Assembly (NCBI RefSeq): GCF_900156475.1
Contig: NZ_FTNR01000001.1
Span: 434,001-498,000, forward strand
Direction of reading: 5' to 3'
DNA from: Natronorubrum thiooxidans
GTDB taxonomy: Archaea > Halobacteriota > Halobacteria > Halobacteriales > Natrialbaceae
Length of the DNA: 64,000 nucleotides
In this document: positions 51,915 through 60,459 of the stretch, piece after piece
Layout of the letters: every line of letters starts with the position of its first letter
Position numbering within the stretch: position 1 is the first letter of the stretch
Position numbers and translations under genes: made by a program
The notes under the pieces: generated by a model
The model's input: the letters and a program-made list of their open reading frames with translations, nothing else
What the model was told of the DNA's origin: nothing
The model's database searches: none

Positions 51915-53885
51915 ATGGGACAGACTCTCACCGAAAAGATTCTCGACGACCACCTCGTCGAGGGCGAACTCGAGACCGGCGAGGAGATCGGGATCGAGAT
52001 CGATCAGGTACTTACCCAGGACACGACCGGCACGATGGTCTGGCTCCAGTTCGAAGCGATGGGACTGGACGAGGTCCAGACCGAAATCGCGGCCCAGTAC
52101 TGTGACCACCAGACCTACCAGTTCGACTTCAAGAACACGGACGACCACCGTTTCCTCCGCTCTGCTGCCGGTACATATGGCGCTCATTTCTCTCGCCCCG
52201 GCAACGGCATTTGTCACAACGTCCACCGCGAGAACTTCGCGGCCCCCGGCAAGACACTGCTCGGATCGGACAGCCACACCCCAACGCCCGGTGGCATCGG
52301 CGAACTCGCCATCGGTTCCGGCGGGATCGACGTCACCGTCGCGATGGGTGGCGCACCCTACTACATCGAGATGCCCGAAATCGTCAGCGTCCGTCTCGAG
52401 GGCGAACTCCCCGAGTGGGCCACCGCGAAAGACGTCATCCTCGAACTGCTCCGCCGACTGAGCGTTAAGGGCGGCGTCGGCAAGATTCTCGAGTACACCG
52501 GCCCCGGCGTCGAGACGCTTACCGCCCCCGAGCGGATGACGATCACGAACATGGGCACGGAACTCGGCGCGACGACGTCGATCTTCCCGACCGACGAGCA
52601 GACCGAAGACTACCTCGAACGTGTCGGCCGCGGCGAGGAGTACGTCGAACTCCAGCCCGACGACGACGCCGAGTACGACGACGAGATCGTCGTCGACCTT
52701 TCGGATCTCGAGCCGCTGATCGCACAGCCCTCGATGCCCGACAAGGTCGTCCCCGTCAGCGAAGTCGAGGGCGAATCCGTCGAGCAGGTCATGGTCGGCT
52801 CCTGTACGAACGGTGGCTACGAGGACATCCTCCCCGTCGCCAAGATGCTCGAGGGTCGCGAGACCTCGATGGAGACCGAGACGATCGTCGCCCCTGGCTC
52901 CAAGCAGGCCTCCGAGATGCTCGCCCGTGAGGGCTGGGTCGCAGAGATGATGGCCGCCGGCGTCAACTTCTCGGAAGCCACGTGTGGTGCCTGTATCGGC
53001 ATCGGTCACGTGCCAGCCTCCGATTCGGTCTCGCTGCGAACCTTCAACCGGAACTTCGAGGGTCGCTCGGGGATCGAAGACGACAACGTCTACCTCTGCT
53101 CGCCAGAGGTCGCGGCCGCAGCCGCGCTCAAGGGCGAAATCATCGATCCACGGAACCTTGCCGACGAACTCGGCGACCTCGAGGCACCCGGCGTCGAGCT
53201 CCCAGAGGAGTACGACGGCTCCAAGACGGACCTCATCAGTCCCGACGAGGCCGTCGACGACGAACTCATCAAGGGCCCGAACATCGGCGACGTCCCGCTG
53301 AAAGACCAGCTCGGCTCCGAGATCGAAGGCGAAGCGCTGCTCAAGATGGCGGACAACATCACGACCGACCACATCATCCCGGCGACGCAGGACATCCTGA
53401 TGTACCGGTCGAACGTCCCCAAACTGAGCGAGTTTACGCTCTCGCGTGTCGACGACACCTTCGCACAGCGCGCACTCGACGCCGACGGTGGCTTCCTCGT
53501 CGCTGGCGAGAACTACGGCCAGGGCTCCTCGCGAGAACACGCCGCGCTCTGTCCGATGTATCTCGGCATCGAGGGCGTCCTCGCACAGAGCTTCGCCCGC
53601 ATCCACCGTGCGAACCTCTTCAACTTCGGGATCATCCCGCTGACGATCGACGAGGACACCTACGAGTCGATTGATCAGGGCGACGAGATCGAGATCGTCG
53701 ACGACGTCTACGAGGCCGTCACGAGCGGGCAGGAAGAGTTCACGGTCCGCGTCGGTGACGAGGAGTACACCGCGACGCTGGACGCCTCCGAGCGCGAGCG
53801 CGATATCCTCGCCGCCGGTGGCAAACTCGCCTGGACGAAAGAACAGGCCGAAGGCGGCAGCGGCGCTGCCCCCGCCGACGACTGA
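51915..53885 (+). CDS. acn: Aconitate hydratase
   Basis: A 656-residue aconitase that isomerises citrate and isocitrate in the citric acid cycle. Iron-sulfur cluster cysteines are found in VGSCTNGGYEDI and in TCGACIGIGHVP, and the C-terminal swivel domain has GENYGQGSSREHAAL. DSHTPTPGGIGELAIGSGG is the conserved substrate loop. ATG 51915 (MGQTLTEKIL) is preferred over upstream in-frame codons because family proteins begin there. The opposite strand also stays open for over 800 codons, a by-product of GC-rich coding. Confidence 0.95.
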   Translation: MGQTLTEKILDDHLVEGELETGEEIGIEIDQVLTQDTTGTMVWLQFEAMGLDEVQTEIAAQYCDHQTYQFDFKNTDDHRFLRSAAGTYGAHFSRPGNGICHNVHRENFAAPGKTLLGSDSHTPTPGGIGELAIGSGGIDVTVAMGGAPYYIEMPEIVSVRLEGELPEWATAKDVILELLRRLSVKGGVGKILEYTGPGVETLTAPERMTITNMGTELGATTSIFPTDEQTEDYLERVGRGEEYVELQPDDDAEYDDEIVVDLSDLEPLIAQPSMPDKVVPVSEVEGESVEQVMVGSCTNGGYEDILPVAKMLEGRETSMETETIVAPGSKQASEMLAREGWVAEMMAAGVNFSEATCGACIGIGHVPASDSVSLRTFNRNFEGRSGIEDDNVYLCSPEVAAAAALKGEIIDPRNLADELGDLEAPGVELPEEYDGSKTDLISPDEAVDDELIKGPNIGDVPLKDQLGSEIEGEALLKMADNITTDHIIPATQDILMYRSNVPKLSEFTLSRVDDTFAQRALDADGGFLVAGENYGQGSSREHAALCPMYLGIEGVLAQSFARIHRANLFNFGIIPLTIDEDTYESIDQGDEIEIVDDVYEAVTSGQEEFTVRVGDEEYTATLDASERERDILAAGGKLAWTKEQAEGGSGAAPADD

Positions 53886-54022
53886 TCGGCATTCCGACTT
53901 CGATTCTCTGCTTTTTTGGGTCGCTCGAGCGACGGCCACGTTGTCGCTCCGCTTTCCGTCGATATCGCCATCGCGGCCGTACAACGGCATCGTCATAGGG
54001 CTGCGCCCGATAGCGCACTCGA

Positions 54023-54952
54023 ATGGCAACCGGTGGACGCGACTACGAGAACGCGGGGTATCGACGGCTGTTCGACCACGAGGGGCTGACCTTTGGGGCC
54101 GGCTTTCCGCTGACGGGGGCGAACCGTTCGACGCCGGACATCACCGAGGAACTGCGACTCGCGACTCACGCCGAATCGGTCGGCTTCGACGGCCTCTGGG
54201 CGCGGGACGTCCCGACCTACTGGCCGAAGTTCGGCGATGCCGGCCAGACGTTCGACACGTGGCCGTGGCTCTCACACGTTGCCGCACACACTGACGACAT
54301 CGCGCTCGGCACCTCGAGCGTCGTGCTCACACTCCGGCATCCGCTTCACGTCGCGAAGTCCGCGGCGACGGTCGACCAGCTGTCGGATGGCCGACTCGTC
54401 CTCGGCGTCGCCTCCGGGGACCGGGACCCCGAGTTTCCGGCGTTCGACGTCGACCGCGAGAATCGCGGCCAGCTCTTTCGTGAGTCTGTCGAGGCGATGC
54501 GAACGGTCTGGCGCGAGGACTTCCCGGAACTCGAGGGCGAGTGGGGTTCCCTCGAGGGTGATCTCGAGATCGTTCCGAAACCGACGACGGAGACCATTCC
54601 GCTGCTCCCGACGGGTCATGCCCGCCAGTCGACGGAGTGGATCGCCGACCACGGCGACGGCTGGCTGTTCTATCACCTGCCCGAGCGCACTCTCCAAAAC
54701 TATCTCGTAGACTGGCGCGAGGCAGCGGGCGAGAAACCGTTCGCGATCGCGATCCGCGTCGAGTTGGCCGACGACCCGACCGCGGAGCCGGAGCCGCTCC
54801 ATCTGGGCTTTCACGCCGGCGTTGAGTGGTTCAGCGAGTACTTCCGGCGGCTCGAGGACTACGGGCTGGATCACGCGATCGTCGGGATCCAAAACGACGA
54901 TCGAGAGGCAGCGCTGTCGACGTTCGCCGACGAGATCATTGGGACGCTGTAG
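54023..54952 (+). CDS. Luciferase-like (LLM class) flavin/F420 monooxygenase
   Basis: A 309-residue TIM-barrel oxidoreductase of the luciferase-like family. It begins LTFGAGFPLTGANRSTPDIT and includes HAESVGFDGLWARDVP, ALGTSSVVLTLRHPLHVAKS, and GRLVLGVASGDRDPE, the family's cofactor-binding loops. Haloarchaea carry several F420-dependent members of this class. The substrate is unknown. The start is 137 bp after the aconitase stop, so it is likely a separate transcript. Confidence 0.88.
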   Translation: MATGGRDYENAGYRRLFDHEGLTFGAGFPLTGANRSTPDITEELRLATHAESVGFDGLWARDVPTYWPKFGDAGQTFDTWPWLSHVAAHTDDIALGTSSVVLTLRHPLHVAKSAATVDQLSDGRLVLGVASGDRDPEFPAFDVDRENRGQLFRESVEAMRTVWREDFPELEGEWGSLEGDLEIVPKPTTETIPLLPTGHARQSTEWIADHGDGWLFYHLPERTLQNYLVDWREAAGEKPFAIAIRVELADDPTAEPEPLHLGFHAGVEWFSEYFRRLEDYGLDHAIVGIQNDDREAALSTFADEIIGTL

Positions 54953-54970
54953 GCCGGCTGTTTCGCCGGC
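54953..54970. terminator. Small hairpin after the LLM-oxidoreductase stop
   Basis: gccggc (54953-54958) and gccggc (54965-54970) pair across a 6-nt loop immediately after the stop codon. Short but well placed for a terminator. Confidence 0.3.
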
Positions 54971-55078
54971 GAGCGTACGGTCGGTCAGCGTTCCGCCTGG
55001 TCTGTGCGTTCGTCGCTCGAGCGCGACTCGTCCGCGAGGACGGAGCCTTCCGGGCAGTTTCGTATCCGTGTGCGGCGT

Positions 55079-55483
55079 TCAGTCGTCGTCTCGCTTGGCC
55101 CGCTCGCGCAACTGTCGCTTCTGGCGGCGTTCGGTCACGTGGTCGATACCGTCGGCTAACTCCGCTCTGACCTCGTCTTCGAACGCATCGACCTCCTCGA
55201 GAAACGCGGTCGAAAACTCCTCGACGAGTTCGAACGTCCACTGGTCGCTGACCGCCCCCGCGGGCAGGTGGTCGTCCCGGAGGTCGTCTGCCCACCCCTC
55301 GTGACCGGCCTCACGAAGTCGGTCTTCGGCGTTTCCCATCCGGTCCATCGCGTGGCCGAGTTCGTGGTGGAACTCGAGCAAGTTGCCGTACGCTCGGTAG
55401 ATGTACTCGATACCGAGTTGCATCTCGTGGAGTGCCTCAGCTTCGGCGTCGCTCAACTCGAGGTCGTCGAGATCGGTGGTCAT
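55079..55483 (-). CDS. Conserved haloarchaeal helical protein, unknown function
   Basis: A 134-residue, highly acidic protein that is almost entirely helical (LSDAEAEALHEMQLGIEYIY, then LEFHHELGHAMDRMGNAEDR). The C-terminus is basic (RRQKRQLRERAKR). Several His and Glu residues in the first helices (HEMQ, FHHELGHAMD) could bind a metal, as in four-helix-bundle proteins, but I recognise no family. Confidence 0.7.
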   Translation of the reverse strand: MTTDLDDLELSDAEAEALHEMQLGIEYIYRAYGNLLEFHHELGHAMDRMGNAEDRLREAGHEGWADDLRDDHLPAGAVSDQWTFELVEEFSTAFLEEVDAFEDEVRAELADGIDHVTERRQKRQLRERAKRDDD

Positions 55484-55517
55484 AGTTGGAAAACCACGAG
55501 CGCAGGTAAAGACGTTT

Positions 55518-55690
55518 CATACGATCTGATCTGCTGTACCGATGTCCTGGTGCACCCGCAGGGTGGGCGCGAGTGCACCGGAACGGACTGCTGTCATACG
55601 ATCTGCTGTACGTCATTTCCGGTGTGACCGCGAGTCGCCCTGTGGTCGCGCCGGTAAATCGTTACAGCAGACCGTATCAGTCCGTATCAG
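55518..55690. repeat. Direct and inverted repeats in a divergent promoter region
   Basis: In the 297-bp gap between two divergent genes, gatctgctgtac occurs at 55528-55539 and 55600-55611, and catacgatctg at 55518-55528 and 55595-55605. An inverted copy (tacagcagaccgtat, 55663-55677) matches the reverse complement of 55596-55610 at 14 of 15 positions, and ccgtatcag is repeated at 55672-55680 and 55682-55690. The pattern looks like multiple binding sites for one regulator. Confidence 0.6.
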
Positions 55691-55780
55691 ATGTGACAAT
55701 GGGTTCCGATAGTCGGCCATCGAGACTGTCTCGAGTCGAAACGCTATCGGCGGTCGACTTGGTAGTCGGTCGTGAACGCG

Positions 55781-57139
55781 ATGGCGATACTCGACGATCT
55801 CTCGGGCTACGAGTTCGAGGACCTGATGGAGGACGTGTTTCGACACCTCGGCTACGGGAACGTCCGCCAATCACGACGGACAGCCGACGAGGGCCGGGAC
55901 ATCCTGATGGAAGAGGTCGTCGACGGGACCCGACGGGCGGTCGTCGTCGAATGCAAACACACGGCGACAGTGAGTCGCCCGGTGATCCAGAAGCTCCACT
56001 CGGCGGCGACGACGTACGACTACGACGGCCCGGTCCGGGGGATGGTGGCGACGACCGGGCGTTTTACCGCGCCGGCTCGCGAGTATGCACGACAGTTGGG
56101 CGACGGTGACGGCGGCGTCGAACTCCTCGACGGGCAGGACCTCCGAACGATCGGCGAGGAGATCGGGATGAATCTCTACAACGGGCGGATCGAGATCCTC
56201 TGTACCGAGACCCTCCAGCCGGTCCACCCCACCGCCGGCCGAGACGCCCCCGTTTTCGCGGCCGTCCGGGAGATCGCCAATCTCGAGGCCGTGACGATTC
56301 CGACACCGGAGACGACGGTCTCTCTCGAGCCAATGGTGACCGTCCGTGCGACGACGGATGCGACGTTCGAGACCTCCGTCGGCGTCATCCACCGGATCGA
56401 CGAGGTGAACGACCTCGTCGTCCACGCTGACCGCGACGCGCCCGCCGTGGCGACCGGCGACGTTCGAGACCTCGTCGCGACGCCGACAGCACCCCGGATC
56501 GATATCGAGGACGCCGCCCTCGAAGCGACGTTCGACGGCGTCGAGCGCAAGCGCTTCGGCCAGACCGAGACGGCCTACAAGGAGTGGGCGATCGACCGCC
56601 TCCGGCAGGCCCACACGACGACAGTTCACTACACGGGCGGGAACAACGTCGACTACGAGAAGACCTGTACGCCGACGCGCTCGGATATCTCGGTCCAGGC
56701 GATCGATCCGGTCTACGTCCCACACGTCCGCTCGCAGCTCTCGCTCGGTGAGTACGAGTACGAATACGCCTACTACGCCGCCGGCCCCTCGCGATCGACC
56801 ACGACCAACGATCTTCAGGGGTGTGTCCACTGCGAGACCGCCGGCTCGAGCGAGTCCTACACCTACTGTGCCAACTGCGGCAGCATCAACTGCGACGCCC
56901 ACATCGAAACGGAGCGACTCGAGGGTGAGCCGATCTGTCTCGGCTGTGCCGTGACCGAACGCTTCGCGCTCAAGACGAAATATTTCTACGACGAGACCAA
57001 TCTCGAGGCGTTCCGCGCGGAGTACGACGACATGTCCGTCCTCGAGAAAGCAAGAGAAAACGTCCCGCTGGCCGTCGGGACTGTTCTCGCCCTACTGGTC
57101 GTGGCGCTGCTGATCGCGAGTTCGGTCGGGGCCGTCTGA
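55781..57139 (+). CDS. Mrr-like restriction endonuclease with zinc ribbon and C-terminal membrane helix
   Basis: A 452-residue protein from ATG 55781; a GTG at 55772 would add three residues. The N-terminal domain is a PD-(D/E)XK Mrr fold: LSGYEFEDLMEDVFRHLGYG, then Asp40 in DEGRDI and Glu57-x-Lys59 in VVVECKH, with a Gln in VIQKLHSA. Residues about 347-385 hold CVHC, YCANCG, CDAH and CLGC cysteine motifs, a double zinc-ribbon. The last 25 residues form a membrane helix (VPLAVGTVLALLVVALLIAS). A nuclease tethered to the membrane is unusual; its target is unknown. Confidence 0.85.
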   Translation: MAILDDLSGYEFEDLMEDVFRHLGYGNVRQSRRTADEGRDILMEEVVDGTRRAVVVECKHTATVSRPVIQKLHSAATTYDYDGPVRGMVATTGRFTAPAREYARQLGDGDGGVELLDGQDLRTIGEEIGMNLYNGRIEILCTETLQPVHPTAGRDAPVFAAVREIANLEAVTIPTPETTVSLEPMVTVRATTDATFETSVGVIHRIDEVNDLVVHADRDAPAVATGDVRDLVATPTAPRIDIEDAALEATFDGVERKRFGQTETAYKEWAIDRLRQAHTTTVHYTGGNNVDYEKTCTPTRSDISVQAIDPVYVPHVRSQLSLGEYEYEYAYYAAGPSRSTTTNDLQGCVHCETAGSSESYTYCANCGSINCDAHIETERLEGEPICLGCAVTERFALKTKYFYDETNLEAFRAEYDDMSVLEKARENVPLAVGTVLALLVVALLIASSVGAV

Positions 57140-57141
57140 GA

Positions 57142-57705
57142 TCAGCGCGGATCCGGTTCGGATGCGTCGGGGAGCAACGTCGTAAACTCCTCGGCGAACG
57201 CCTCGATCTCGTCCCAGTCGGTGTACTCATAGTCCTGGGCGGTATCGGTGTCGCCGCCTTCACTCCTCGCGATTCGGCGCATCATGAACCGTTTGAGCAG
57301 GCCGTACTCGCGATACTTGAGCGCGCCCGCGACGAGCAACGTGGCGTCCGGTTCCCAGCCCGTCTCCTCGAGAAAGTCCTCAAGCAGGTCCCGGGCCGGC
57401 TTGCGCTCGGCGGGGTCGTCGTGAGCTGCCGTTAGGCTCACCGAGAAAAACGCCGACGGGAGGCGGTTTAGCGCCTCGCTGTGCGTGTCGACGAACGATT
57501 CGACGTACGACTGGTGTGAGCCCATGTGGATCGACGCACCGACGATCACTCCCTCGTACGTGCCCGGATCGAGCTCCGCCGGCGGGTGTTTCGCGTGGAC
57601 GACCACCACGTCGTGGCCCGCCGCCTCGAGGACGTCGCCGATCCGCTCGGCGATTGTCGCCGTCTGGCCCTCGCTCGAGCCGAAGGCGACGAGTACGCGG
57701 GCCAT
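57142..57705 (-). CDS. Flavodoxin-domain protein, HemG-like
   Basis: A 187-residue flavodoxin-fold protein. The FMN phosphate-binding loop is GSSEGQTATIAERIG (residues 7-21) and the aromatic-side loop is YEGVIVGASIHMGSHQS. The layout, with a C-terminal LLKRFMMRRIARSEGG, matches menaquinone-dependent protoporphyrinogen oxidase (HemG) and related flavodoxins in haloarchaea. Heme synthesis could tie it to the cytochrome genes in this window. It converges on the Mrr-like gene with 2 bp between the stops. Confidence 0.83.
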   Translation of the reverse strand: MARVLVAFGSSEGQTATIAERIGDVLEAAGHDVVVVHAKHPPAELDPGTYEGVIVGASIHMGSHQSYVESFVDTHSEALNRLPSAFFSVSLTAAHDDPAERKPARDLLEDFLEETGWEPDATLLVAGALKYREYGLLKRFMMRRIARSEGGDTDTAQDYEYTDWDEIEAFAEEFTTLLPDASEPDPR

Positions 57706-57866
57706 CACCGCTCACCCCGACGCGGTCGGCTTGCGTGGTCGACCGGGACGATCCGCGCACGTGAACGAGCCGTCTCGAGGGCAGCCATACGTCTCCTACG
57801 GAACGGAGCGCTATCAAACGATGCCGTTGACGAGGTGACCGTGGGGCGGGACGTTTCGACCCCTGT

Positions 57867-60410
57867 TCACTCGCGGTCGGCCTCGAGCAGCGGTCGCGAG
57901 GCGTTGCCGACGATCAACAGGCCACTGGCAGCCAGCGCCGCGGTCGTGATGACGGGACTCAACAGCCCCGCCAGCGCGACGGGAATCACGATCGCGTTGT
58001 AGACGAGCGCGAGCCAGAGGTTCTGGACGACACGCCTGCGAGCGCCGCGCGCGAGTGCGAACGCCCGCTCGACGGCAGCGAGGTCGTCCTCGACGATCGC
58101 GAGATCGGCCGCGTCGGCGGCGAGTGCCGTCCCGCCACCGAGCGAGATGCCCAGATCCGCCGCGGCGAGGGCGGGTGCATCGTTCGTCCCGTCGCCGACC
58201 ATCGCCACGCGGTTGTCGGCCCGTAGCCGCCGGATCGCCGCCGTCTTTCCCTCGGGTGAGACGTTTGCGAAGACGTGATCGATACTCGAGTGCGCGCGAA
58301 AGCGGGCCGCAGCCGAGTCGTCGTCGCCGGTCAGGACCACGACGTCGACGCCGCCGTCGGCAAGCGCCGTCACCGTCCGTTCCCACTCCCCGCGCGGTTC
58401 GTCGCCGACGGTAATGATCCCCGCTGCGTGGCCATCACGCCCGACGACGACGGGGAGGTGGCCGTCCGCCCGGACGGTCGCAACGCGCTGTTCGAGGCCG
58501 TCCTCGAGCGCCCAGCCCTGCTCGCGAAAGAGGTCGGGATGACCGACGAGCACGCGCTGGCCGTCGACGACGCCCTCGACGCCGGTCGCGTGGCGTTCGA
58601 ACGCCCGTAGCTGGCCGTCTCCTCGCTCACCGTCTGCCTCCTCGTCCGTGACGCCGCCGTCGGTCCGTGCCGACGCGCGTGCGCCGTCGTCGGCGAACGC
58701 AGTCTCGATCGCCGCGGCAGCGGGGTGTGCGCCGCGCCGTTCGATCGTGCCGGCCGCGGAGAGGAGGTCGTCCGGAGCGTCCGCCTCGAGGACAGTCATC
58801 TCGCCGGTCGTCAGCGTCCCGGTTTTGTCGAAGACGACGATGTCGACCGCGCGGAGCCGCTCGAAAACGCTCTCGTCGAAAACGACGATTCCGGCCTCGA
58901 GGGCGTCGCGGATGCTGGTCGCGATCGAATACGGCGTCGCGAGCGCGAGCGCCCACGGACTCACGGCGATAATCGCCACGAGTGCGGCCGTCGTGGTGGT
59001 CAGTGGCCCGTTGCCAAGCACCACTGCTCCCAGCCCGACGGCGACGACGGCGACGGCGACGACCGGGAGCAGTCGCCCGGCGAGGGCGTCCGCCCGGCGT
59101 TGGACGCCGTGATCGGCGCTCTGGAGATTCCAGACAGTTCGTGTTAGCTGGTCGATACTACTCGTCGTCCGTTCGCCAACGGCGACGACGGCGGCGTTCC
59201 CCGTCACGACCGAGCCACCGACCACTTCGTCGCCCGCGGCTTTCGAGACCGGGAGCGATTCCCCGGTGATGACCGCCTCGTCGACCGTACACTCGCCCTC
59301 GGCGATCGTCCCGTCGACAGGGATTCGCTCGCCCGCCCGAACCAGCAGGCGGTCGTCGGCCTCGATTTCCTCGACCGGACGCTCGCGAGTCGTGCCGTCG
59401 GCCTCGAGGACGCGAGCCGTCCCGACCTGCGAGACCGTGAGCTCGGTGAGCCGGTTCACCGCTGTCCGCTTGATCAGTTCCTCGTAGAAGATCGCGGCCA
59501 TGACGGTGGCGGCGACGAGAATCGTCAGGTCGTAGTAGATCTGGGGATCACCAACGACGAACGAGATCGTGCCATAACAGAAGGCGGCAACGATCGACAG
59601 CGCCGCGAACAGGTGCGTACTCGGTCGTCGGAGCGTCAGGCTCACGTACGCACCGCGCAACAGTGGCATCCCGGTCAGATAGAGGACGGCCCCAGTTACC
59701 ACGAGAAAAATGGGGAGGAACAGCATGCCGTCGAACGTCGCAAACGTCTCGCCGTAGCGCTCGAACAGCCAGTAGTCAGTGTACGCGGAGAGATACACCG
59801 GATACAACACCGTGACGTACGGTACGAGCAGAAACGAGCCGAAGACGATTCCAATGATGTACCGGACCTCGAGCATGTCTTCCGAGCGGCGCTTTCGCAT
59901 CCCCTGCATCTCGCGGGATCGCCGTGTGCTACTCGAGTCGTCCGCCGTCTCGTCAGCTTTGGCCGCGTCCGTGGCCTTCTCGCGACGATATGCCGTGTAG
60001 CCGGTCGTAGTCAGGGCATCCTCGAGTGTCGCCGCCGAGACGCGATCGGGGTCGTGGTCGACTCGAACGCTTTCCGTGACGTAACTCGCCGCGACAGCCG
60101 AGACGCCGGCGTGACCCTCGGCGATCGACTCGAGATATTTCTCACAGAGCGCCGAGTGCATGCCGTCGACCCGGAAGAACGTACGCGTCAACGCGTCGTC
60201 TCGGTCGTCGGGGTCGGTATCGGGACTCGCACCACTCTCGGCGGTACTGTCAGCACTGTCGGGCTTGCCGAGTGTTGCGGCGACGTCACGACAGCCCGTC
60301 GAGCAGAACGGGCCGTCCCCGCCCGTCTCCGAGCCAGTCTCGGTGTTCGATTCGGTGATCGCCGTCCCACAGAGGCAACAGCGATCGCGGTCCGTTCGCT
60401 GATCGCTCAC
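57867..60410 (-). CDS. P1B-type (CcoI/CopA-like) heavy-metal ATPase with SPW in place of CPC
   Basis: An 847-residue P-type ATPase from GTG 60410. The N-terminus has C11-C-x-C14-G and FCSTGC, like the metal-binding ends of FixI/CcoI ATPases, then an HMA-like domain in which GMxCxxC is reduced to GMHSALC. The phosphorylated Asp528 is in VFDKTGTLTTGE, with TGES and GDGTND motifs intact. The membrane CPC metal site is replaced by Ser484-Pro485-Trp486 (AVSPWALALATPYS). ERRGAHP retains the P1B His-Pro pair. Copper export or copper delivery for cytochrome oxidase would be the normal role, but the metal site here is atypical. Confidence 0.82.
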   Translation of the reverse strand: MSDQRTDRDRCCLCGTAITESNTETGSETGGDGPFCSTGCRDVAATLGKPDSADSTAESGASPDTDPDDRDDALTRTFFRVDGMHSALCEKYLESIAEGHAGVSAVAASYVTESVRVDHDPDRVSAATLEDALTTTGYTAYRREKATDAAKADETADDSSSTRRSREMQGMRKRRSEDMLEVRYIIGIVFGSFLLVPYVTVLYPVYLSAYTDYWLFERYGETFATFDGMLFLPIFLVVTGAVLYLTGMPLLRGAYVSLTLRRPSTHLFAALSIVAAFCYGTISFVVGDPQIYYDLTILVAATVMAAIFYEELIKRTAVNRLTELTVSQVGTARVLEADGTTRERPVEEIEADDRLLVRAGERIPVDGTIAEGECTVDEAVITGESLPVSKAAGDEVVGGSVVTGNAAVVAVGERTTSSIDQLTRTVWNLQSADHGVQRRADALAGRLLPVVAVAVVAVGLGAVVLGNGPLTTTTAALVAIIAVSPWALALATPYSIATSIRDALEAGIVVFDESVFERLRAVDIVVFDKTGTLTTGEMTVLEADAPDDLLSAAGTIERRGAHPAAAAIETAFADDGARASARTDGGVTDEEADGERGDGQLRAFERHATGVEGVVDGQRVLVGHPDLFREQGWALEDGLEQRVATVRADGHLPVVVGRDGHAAGIITVGDEPRGEWERTVTALADGGVDVVVLTGDDDSAAARFRAHSSIDHVFANVSPEGKTAAIRRLRADNRVAMVGDGTNDAPALAAADLGISLGGGTALAADAADLAIVEDDLAAVERAFALARGARRRVVQNLWLALVYNAIVIPVALAGLLSPVITTAALAASGLLIVGNASRPLLEADRE

Positions 60411-60459
60411 ACCTCGAGATACCACCCTCGAGTACAATAACTGTAAGCGACGACCGGCG

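Noticed and set aside
51564-54029. An open frame of more than 800 codons on the minus strand over the aconitase gene
   Set aside because: It is the antisense shadow of a GC-rich coding region; its translation has no recognisable domain while the plus strand is clearly aconitase.
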